Below, one piece after another: positions 5,888 to 9,960 of a stretch of DNA of 9,960 nt (its first letter is position 1; the number at the start of each line of letters is the position of its first letter). Where the stretch lies: contig DBYV01000023.1 of the NCBI GenBank assembly GCA_002310995.1, positions 10,956-20,915 on the forward strand. The letters run 5' to 3'. The notes beneath the pieces were generated by a model. It had not been told where the DNA came from. It did no database searches and saw nothing but the letters and a program-made list of their open reading frames with translations. Source of the stretch: a bacterium UBP6_UBA1177. GTDB taxonomy: Bacteria > UBP6 > UBA1177. Made by a program: the position numbers and the translations under genes.

Positions 5888-7099
5888 TTGAATATCTGGA
5901 TAATAAATGAAACAATTGGCTCACGAATCCACGGAATGGTTTTCCGCCCGTACTACTTTGCGAAGGAATTTGTAAAGCTCGGACACAAAGTCACAATATT
6001 TTCAGGCTCTTACACTCATATTTTTTCAAAGCTGCCGGAAGTTCACGGTTTCAGTACAACCGAAAATATAGACGGGATCGAATACTGCTGGATAAAAACC
6101 CCTAAATACGGAAAATCGCAGAGTTTAGGGCGCATAATCAACGCGTTCACATTCGTCGCAAAGATGTTCCTGCTCAGAAAAAAGAAATTTGGCAAACCCG
6201 ATGCGATAATCGTCACTTCCCCCACTCCGTTTTCGATCCTGAACGGATACTGGCTGAAAAAAAGAACGGGCGCAAAACTGATTTTTGAAGTGCGTGACAT
6301 CTGGCCTTTGACATTAACCGAAATCGGAAGACTCACCGACAGCCATCCGTTCATAAGATTCACGCAGTTTTTCGAAAATTTTGCGTACAAGAATTCGGAT
6401 ATGGTCGTTTCCGTGCTTCCCAACGCGTTCGAACACATGAAAGAACACGGTCTTACAAAAGAAAAATTCGTTTCTATTCCGAACGGAATCGACTTGGAAG
6501 AAGTAAGGAATGCGACTCCTCTTCCGCAAGAATTTGAAGATGCGATCCCAAAAGACAAATTCATCGCAGTTCATGCCGGAAAATTCGGAATCTCCAATAA
6601 TATCGAGATGTTTTTAGAAGCTGCAAACAAATTGAAATCCAACGGCAAAATAGCTTTTCTGCTTTTCGGAAACGGTCCGGAAAAAGAAAAATACCAAAAA
6701 TTCATCTCGGAAAACAGGCTGACGAATGTAATTCTTCTTGATTCTGTTCCGAAATCGGCAGTTCAGAGTGTTCTGCAGAAATGCGATGTATGCTACATCG
6801 GAATAAAAAAATCGACTCTTTACAGATTCGGCGTTTCCCCGAACAAAATGTTTGATTACTTATACTCAGGTAAACCGATAATATCGGCTATCGAAGCGGC
6901 AAACGACATCGTTGCCGATGCAAAATGCGGAATATCGATAAAATCTGAAAACGCAGATGAAATAGTAGATGCCGTCATGACACTTTACAAAAAAACTCCG
7001 GAAGAACTTGCCGAAATGGGAAAACGCGGACATGAGTATGTCATAGCAAACCACTCTTATTCGGAACTTGCAAAAAAATATCTGGAAATTCTAAAGTAA
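5888..7099 (+). CDS. Family 4 glycosyltransferase (GT-B fold)
   Basis: The 403-residue product resembles the WbuB-like branch of GT4 enzymes, which transfer a sugar from a nucleotide-sugar donor during surface polysaccharide or O-antigen synthesis at the inner face of the membrane. The N-terminal half has the opening strand NIWIINE, a Gly-rich acceptor region (residues 10-16), IVTSPTPFS and the conserved VRDIWP (135-140). IPNGID (197-202) starts the C-terminal donor-binding domain, which contains HAGKFG, LLFGNGPEK and GVSPNKMFDYLYSGKP (315-330), the subfamily form of the EX7E region. The start is TTG at 5888: GGAG at 5876-5879 is 8 nt upstream and the protein then starts at the first beta strand; no ATG fits as well. 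pyrD follows after 19 nt. No other polysaccharide gene is in the window, so donor and acceptor are unknown. Confidence 0.88.
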   Translation: MNIWIINETIGSRIHGMVFRPYYFAKEFVKLGHKVTIFSGSYTHIFSKLPEVHGFSTTENIDGIEYCWIKTPKYGKSQSLGRIINAFTFVAKMFLLRKKKFGKPDAIIVTSPTPFSILNGYWLKKRTGAKLIFEVRDIWPLTLTEIGRLTDSHPFIRFTQFFENFAYKNSDMVVSVLPNAFEHMKEHGLTKEKFVSIPNGIDLEEVRNATPLPQEFEDAIPKDKFIAVHAGKFGISNNIEMFLEAANKLKSNGKIAFLLFGNGPEKEKYQKFISENRLTNVILLDSVPKSAVQSVLQKCDVCYIGIKKSTLYRFGVSPNKMFDYLYSGKPIISAIEAANDIVADAKCGISIKSENADEIVDAVMTLYKKTPEELAEMGKRGHEYVIANHSYSELAKKYLEILK

Positions 7100-7118
7100 A
7101 AACAAGGAGTTATACATT

Positions 7119-8024
7119 ATGAATCTTTCTGTAAATATCGGAAAACTCAGGCTGAGAAACCCTATCCTCACCGCTTCGGGAACTTTCGGCTACGGAATCG
7201 AATTTAAAGACTTTTTCGATCTCAACAAAATCGGCGGATTCTGCACAAAAGGAATTTCAATTGAGCCGAGAGCCGGGAATCCTTCACCAAGAGTGGTTGA
7301 AACCGCTTCGGGAATGCTCAATTCGATAGGACTTGAAAACTGCGGTTCGAAGTATTTTCTCGACGAGATCATGCCGAAAATAAGCGCTCTCAAATGCGCC
7401 ATAATCGTAAACCTCTACGCTTCTTCGGAAGAGGATTTCGTGCACCTAACAGAAATACTTTCCAAAAATGAAAGGATCGACGCTTTCGAGATGAACCTCT
7501 CCTGCCCCAACGTAAAGTCGGGCGGTTCGGCTTTCGGCGCGAATCCTGAAATAATTCAGAGACTTACAAAAGCTGTAAAAGCTGCGACCGATAAACCTGT
7601 AATTGTCAAACTTTCACCAAACGTAACAGACATAACGCAGACCGCACTCGCTGCCGAAGCAGGCGGAGCTGACGCCGTTTCGCTCATAAACACTCTGATC
7701 GGAACCGCTGTAAACCGTGAGAAAAGAACTTTCATACTCGGCAACAAAATAGGCGGTCTGAGCGGACCGGCAATAAAACCCGTCGCGCTCAGAATGGTCT
7801 GGCAGACAGCCAAAACCGTCAGAATCCCCGTCATCGGAATCGGCGGAATTTCATCGTTCGAAGACATTCTCGACTTCCTCATCGTCGGAGCAAAAGCAGT
7901 GCAAATCGGCGCATACAACTTTGTAAATCCGGCAATTGCGGGCGAATGCGCCGAAAAACTTGAAGAGTATCTCGAAACAAGAAAAGAAAACATTAACCAG
8001 CTTATAGGATCTATAAAAGAATGA
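7119..8024 (+). CDS. pyrD: Dihydroorotate dehydrogenase, class 1B catalytic subunit
   Basis: This cytoplasmic FMN enzyme oxidises dihydroorotate to orotate in pyrimidine synthesis. The 301 residues are the normal length for the class 1B (NAD-linked) form. Seen motifs: TASGTFGYG (18-26) and TKGISIEPRAGNPSPR near the FMN/substrate site; SGMLNSIGLEN; NLSCPN with the catalytic base Cys129 that marks class 1 (class 2 enzymes use Ser); VKLSPN (163-168); and IGIGGIS with VGAKAVQIG for FMN phosphate binding. Class 1B enzymes normally work with the PyrK iron-sulfur/FAD subunit, which is not adjacent here and must lie elsewhere if present. AAGGAG (7104-7109) gives a strong ribosome binding site. The gene is 19 nt after the glycosyltransferase, and its stop overlaps the following lipoprotein gene by 4 nt (ATGA). 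Confidence 0.95.
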   Translation: MNLSVNIGKLRLRNPILTASGTFGYGIEFKDFFDLNKIGGFCTKGISIEPRAGNPSPRVVETASGMLNSIGLENCGSKYFLDEIMPKISALKCAIIVNLYASSEEDFVHLTEILSKNERIDAFEMNLSCPNVKSGGSAFGANPEIIQRLTKAVKAATDKPVIVKLSPNVTDITQTALAAEAGGADAVSLINTLIGTAVNREKRTFILGNKIGGLSGPAIKPVALRMVWQTAKTVRIPVIGIGGISSFEDILDFLIVGAKAVQIGAYNFVNPAIAGECAEKLEEYLETRKENINQLIGSIKE

Positions 8025-8806
8025 AAAAGTTTGCTGTCATTTTAATTTCCGCAACGCTTTTCTGCCTTTCATGCGCAACCGATTCATTCGGTGTCTACCA
8101 CACTGTAAAAAAAGGCGAAAATTTAACTAAAATCAGCCAGTTATACAATATCGATGAAAATGAACTGCGTCACGAAAACTCAATCCCAGAAGGAGTTGGC
8201 GAACTTAAGGAAGGTTCTGCAATCTTCATTCCCGGTGCCGCTGAGGTCATAGAAACCTCACCCTTAGAGACGTTTCCTGAAACATCTCCTAACCCCGAAC
8301 CTGCGCCGGAACCAGTAGAAACTTCACAAGAAACCTCTCCTGAATCTGAAACTTCTACCCAACCCGAAAGCGAACCTGCGCCTGTAGAGACGTGTCCTGA
8401 AACGTCTCCTGAACCAGAACCAGAGACAGAAACTTCTATAAATTTTATCTGGCCAGCAACAGGAAAAATCATAAAGCAGTTTTCATCTAGCGCTCCTAAA
8501 AGCGATGGAATCGACTTCCAATTTGAAAAAAATACCGAAATCCGCGCCGTAGCAGACGGAAAAGTAATTTACAGTGCATCGAACGCAAACTTCGGCAACA
8601 TGGTTATAATTCGTCACAACGATGATTTCATAACAGTTTATTCGTATCTTCATACCATTTTCGCAAAAGAAGGACAGACCGTAAAACAAGGAGATGTTTT
8701 AGGAGTCGCTGATGCAACCGAAATAAAATCAGTTCCTACACTTCATTTTGAAGTAAGAAAAGCAGCAAAACCTGTTAATCCGATAACATATCTTCAGGAA
8801 AATTAA
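8021..8806 (+). CDS. nlpD: NlpD-like LysM/LytM (M23-fold) lipoprotein, probably catalytically inactive
   Basis: The 261-residue product has a lipoprotein signal peptide with lipobox CLSC (lipidated Cys18). One LysM peptidoglycan-binding domain (about 25-71, YHTVKKGENLTKIS to IFIPG) follows. Then come a Pro/Glu/Thr/Ser linker of ETSPE-type repeats (about 76-139) and an M23/LytM domain (about 142-258). This order, and sequence such as VIIRHNDDF, LHFEVR and PVNPITYL, match NlpD, whose degenerate LytM domain activates division amidases rather than cutting peptidoglycan. The usual zinc ligands are mostly missing: SDGIDF in place of HxGID, TVYSYL in place of YAHL, and TLHFE in place of HLHFE. Likely role: activation of septal amidase from the outer-membrane inner face. 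No amidase gene is visible. It overlaps pyrD by 4 nt. The symbol is by similarity of architecture; EnvC- or generic LytM-type naming is possible. Confidence 0.8.
   Translation: MKKFAVILISATLFCLSCATDSFGVYHTVKKGENLTKISQLYNIDENELRHENSIPEGVGELKEGSAIFIPGAAEVIETSPLETFPETSPNPEPAPEPVETSQETSPESETSTQPESEPAPVETCPETSPEPEPETETSINFIWPATGKIIKQFSSSAPKSDGIDFQFEKNTEIRAVADGKVIYSASNANFGNMVIIRHNDDFITVYSYLHTIFAKEGQTVKQGDVLGVADATEIKSVPTLHFEVRKAAKPVNPITYLQEN
8265..8410 (+). repeat. Direct repeat pair in the NlpD-like linker (26 bp, 120 bp apart)
   Basis: A 26-nt unit, TAGAGACG(T/G)TTCCTGA-type, occurs at 8265-8290 and 8385-8410 with two differences. The word GAACCTGCGCC also repeats at 8297-8307 and 8372-8382. Both copies of the 26-nt unit encode the ETSPE-like linker. 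The offset of exactly 120 bp (40 codons) suggests an in-frame duplication that extended the linker. The second copy changes one codon to Cys (residue 125). Confidence 0.6.
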
Positions 8807-8830
8807 AAAACAAGACATTATCTCACTTGT
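8804..8830 (-). terminator. Weak rho-independent-type terminator on the minus strand, downstream of ackA
   Basis: Read on the minus strand, ACAAG and CTTGT (plus-strand 8826-8830 and 8810-8814) pair around an 11-nt loop and are followed by TTTTTT (A-run at 8804-8809). A longer alternative pairs 8810-8815 with 8835-8840 (6 bp). The stem is short and A/T-rich, and it is about 150 nt past the ackA stop, so support is modest. It would protect the convergent NlpD-like gene from read-through. Confidence 0.25.
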
Positions 8831-8885
8831 CTCATCTTGTGGTTTATCAAAACATCTTAAAAAAACTTGGCAGTTAGAGAATTAT

Positions 8886-8915
8886 CTTTGCTTCGACTGC
8901 ACTCAGCAGACAAAG
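8886..8915. repeat. REP-like short stem-loop in the nlpD-ackA intergenic gap
   Basis: CTTTG (8886-8890) and CAAAG (8911-8915) flank an inner GCTTCGACTGCACTCAGC. This inner sequence resembles the family of intergenic CTTCGACT-type palindromic elements that recur in many genomes. Only one copy is in the window, so the repeat status cannot be tested here. It sits between two convergent genes, the usual place for such elements. It could instead be a bidirectional terminator, though no clear U-run follows. Confidence 0.25.
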
Positions 8916-8982
8916 CTGGCTCTGGAAAAACTGAATCTTAAGAGGGATTTTTAGTAAGATAAATTAAGGAAGAGTCAAGAAC

Positions 8983-9960
8983 TTATTTTTTGCCGAACTT
9001 CTCTTCATAAAGTTTCTTGGAATCCCTTGCAAGAACGAGCTCTTCGTTGGTCGGGATAACCATGACTTTAACTTTGGAATCGTCGGTGCTGACGACTGCT
9101 TCGGTTCCGCAGATCGTGTTGTTGAGTTCTTTGTTCATCTTGATGCCCATGAACTCAAGTCCTTCGACCGATCTTTCGCGGATCTCGCCGACATTCTCAC
9201 CTATTCCGCCGGTGAAGATAACTACATCGACTCCGCCCATCGCAGCAGCGTAGGAAGCGATGTACTTCTTGATCCTGTATGTGAACATTGCAAGAGCGAG
9301 TGCTGCGCGTTTGTTGCCTTCGTCACGTGCTTTGCGGATGTCGCGCATATCGTTGGAAATGCCGCTTACACCGAACAAACCGCTGTTTTTGTTGAACATT
9401 TTGTTAACTGCCTGATGTCCGCCCTCTTTGTCTGCAAGGAAGAAGATAACGCCCGGGTCAACGTCGCCCGAACGGGTTCCCATCATTACACCTTCAAGCG
9501 GAGTCATACCCATCGTCGTGTCGATCGATTTTCCGCCGTCAACTGCAGCCATCGAGCAGCCGTTTCCAAGGTGGCATGTGACGATCTTGAGGTCTTTGAT
9601 GTCTTTGCCGAGCATCTCAGCGGCTCTGTTAGAAACGAAGAAGTGGCTCGATCCGTGGAAGCCGTATCTGCGGACTCTGTATTTTTCGTAGTATTTGTAG
9701 TCGATCGGATACATATAAGCGTAATCGGGCATCGTGTGATGGAAAGCGGTGTCGAAAGTTCCCGACATGAAGGTGTCCGGGAAAAGTTTCTGGCAGGTTC
9801 TGATACCGATGATGTTTGCCGGGATGTGAAGCGGCGCGAGGTCGTTGCATTCCTGGATCCTGAAAACGACATCGTCCGTAACTTCAACGCTGCCGTGGTA
9901 GTATTCGCCGGCATGGACAAGTCTGTGAGCGATCGCCGTGATCTCCGATTTGTCTTTGAT
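8983..9960 (-). CDS. ackA: Acetate kinase, N-terminus cut by the window edge
   Basis: The minus-strand frame is open from the last base to the TAA at 8985-8983, giving 325 residues; the family is about 400, so roughly 75 N-terminal residues are missing. The enzyme interconverts acetyl phosphate + ADP and acetate + ATP, the ATP-yielding step of acetate fermentation with Pta. Seen motifs: AHRLVHAGE (Arg of the active site), APLHIPANI, the catalytic Asp in GTFDTAFHHTMP, the substrate His in GFHGSSH, the phosphate loop HLGNGCS, GTRSGDVDPG with the second catalytic Arg, FTGGIGENV, and the terminal PTNEE with the magnesium-binding Glu. All catalytic residues in view are intact. An internal Met at 9768 is not the start, because conserved sequence continues upstream to the edge. 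Codons favour C-endings, as expected for a highly expressed central enzyme. It is convergent with the NlpD-like gene. Confidence 0.96.
   Translation of the reverse strand: MKDKSEITAIAHRLVHAGEYYHGSVEVTDDVVFRIQECNDLAPLHIPANIIGIRTCQKLFPDTFMSGTFDTAFHHTMPDYAYMYPIDYKYYEKYRVRRYGFHGSSHFFVSNRAAEMLGKDIKDLKIVTCHLGNGCSMAAVDGGKSIDTTMGMTPLEGVMMGTRSGDVDPGVIFFLADKEGGHQAVNKMFNKNSGLFGVSGISNDMRDIRKARDEGNKRAALALAMFTYRIKKYIASYAAAMGGVDVVIFTGGIGENVGEIRERSVEGLEFMGIKMNKELNNTICGTEAVVSTDDSKVKVMVIPTNEELVLARDSKKLYEEKFGKK

Noticed and set aside
5025..5924. Long minus-strand open frame (299 residues) opposite the C25 lipoprotein gene
   Set aside because: It is antisense to a clearly conserved peptidase domain, shows no recognisable motif, and its composition fits a mirror of the real frame.
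8170..8472. Minus-strand Gly/Ser/Val-rich frame opposite the NlpD-like linker
   Set aside because: It is the reverse reading of the ETSPE-repeat linker; the low complexity explains the open frame.
9504..9920. Alternative minus-strand frame (138 residues) overlapping ackA
   Set aside because: It is Ser/Thr/Arg-rich and unmatched to any family. The frame next to it carries continuous, conserved acetate kinase sequence to the window edge.

Overview
The window looks like chromosome from a Gram-negative (diderm), probably anaerobic or fermentative bacterium. The evidence is two lipoproteins with lipobox signal peptides, a C-terminal outer-membrane beta-barrel, an NlpD/EnvC-type LytM protein and an acetate kinase. 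CFI-box proteins, Asp/Glu/Asn/Ser/Thr-rich linkers after the lipobox and C25 (gingipain-like) peptidases would fit a deltaproteobacterium-like or myxobacterium-like lineage or a related uncultured phylum. That placement is inference; no rRNA or marker gene fixes it.

Layout. (1) 1-750 (+) is the C-terminal part of a C25-like peptidase. (2) 751-958 is a noncoding gap with a 10-bp inverted repeat overlapping a predicted promoter. (3) 959-1981 (+) is asd, aspartate-semialdehyde dehydrogenase. Its end overlaps by 8 nt an unusual 632-residue envelope gene (1974-3872, +). That product joins a signal peptide, an acidic, probably beta-rich periplasmic region, a CFI-box, a hydrophobic stretch, a second signal-like peptide and an outer-membrane beta-barrel. 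(4) 4041-5813 (+), behind its own predicted promoter, is a second C25 peptidase, a lipoprotein with a clear His/Cys dyad. (5) 5888-8806 (+) is a compact operon: a family-4 glycosyltransferase with a TTG start, pyrD (class 1B dihydroorotate dehydrogenase), and an NlpD-like LysM/LytM lipoprotein that overlaps pyrD by 4 nt. (6) 8807-8982 is a convergent intergenic gap with weak hairpins. (7) 8983-9960 (-) is ackA, acetate kinase, missing its N-terminus at the window edge.

How the genes fit together. Most of the region concerns the cell envelope: secreted proteolysis (two C25 peptidases), surface or outer-membrane structure (the CFI-box/barrel protein), glycan synthesis (the glycosyltransferase), diaminopimelate supply (asd) and septal peptidoglycan control (the NlpD-like protein). 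Twice a housekeeping enzyme overlaps an envelope gene (asd with the barrel gene, pyrD with the NlpD-like gene), which suggests translational coupling. The first peptidase and ackA share a codon choice rich in C-ending codons that the genes between them show less strongly, which suggests high expression.

The most unusual item is the 1974-3872 gene. It contains an in-frame ATG at 3153 with a strong Shine-Dalgarno directly upstream and a second signal-peptide-like segment before the barrel. The barrel may therefore be made separately as well as, or instead of, in the fused form. No CRISPR array, insertion sequence, tRNA or rRNA gene was seen.
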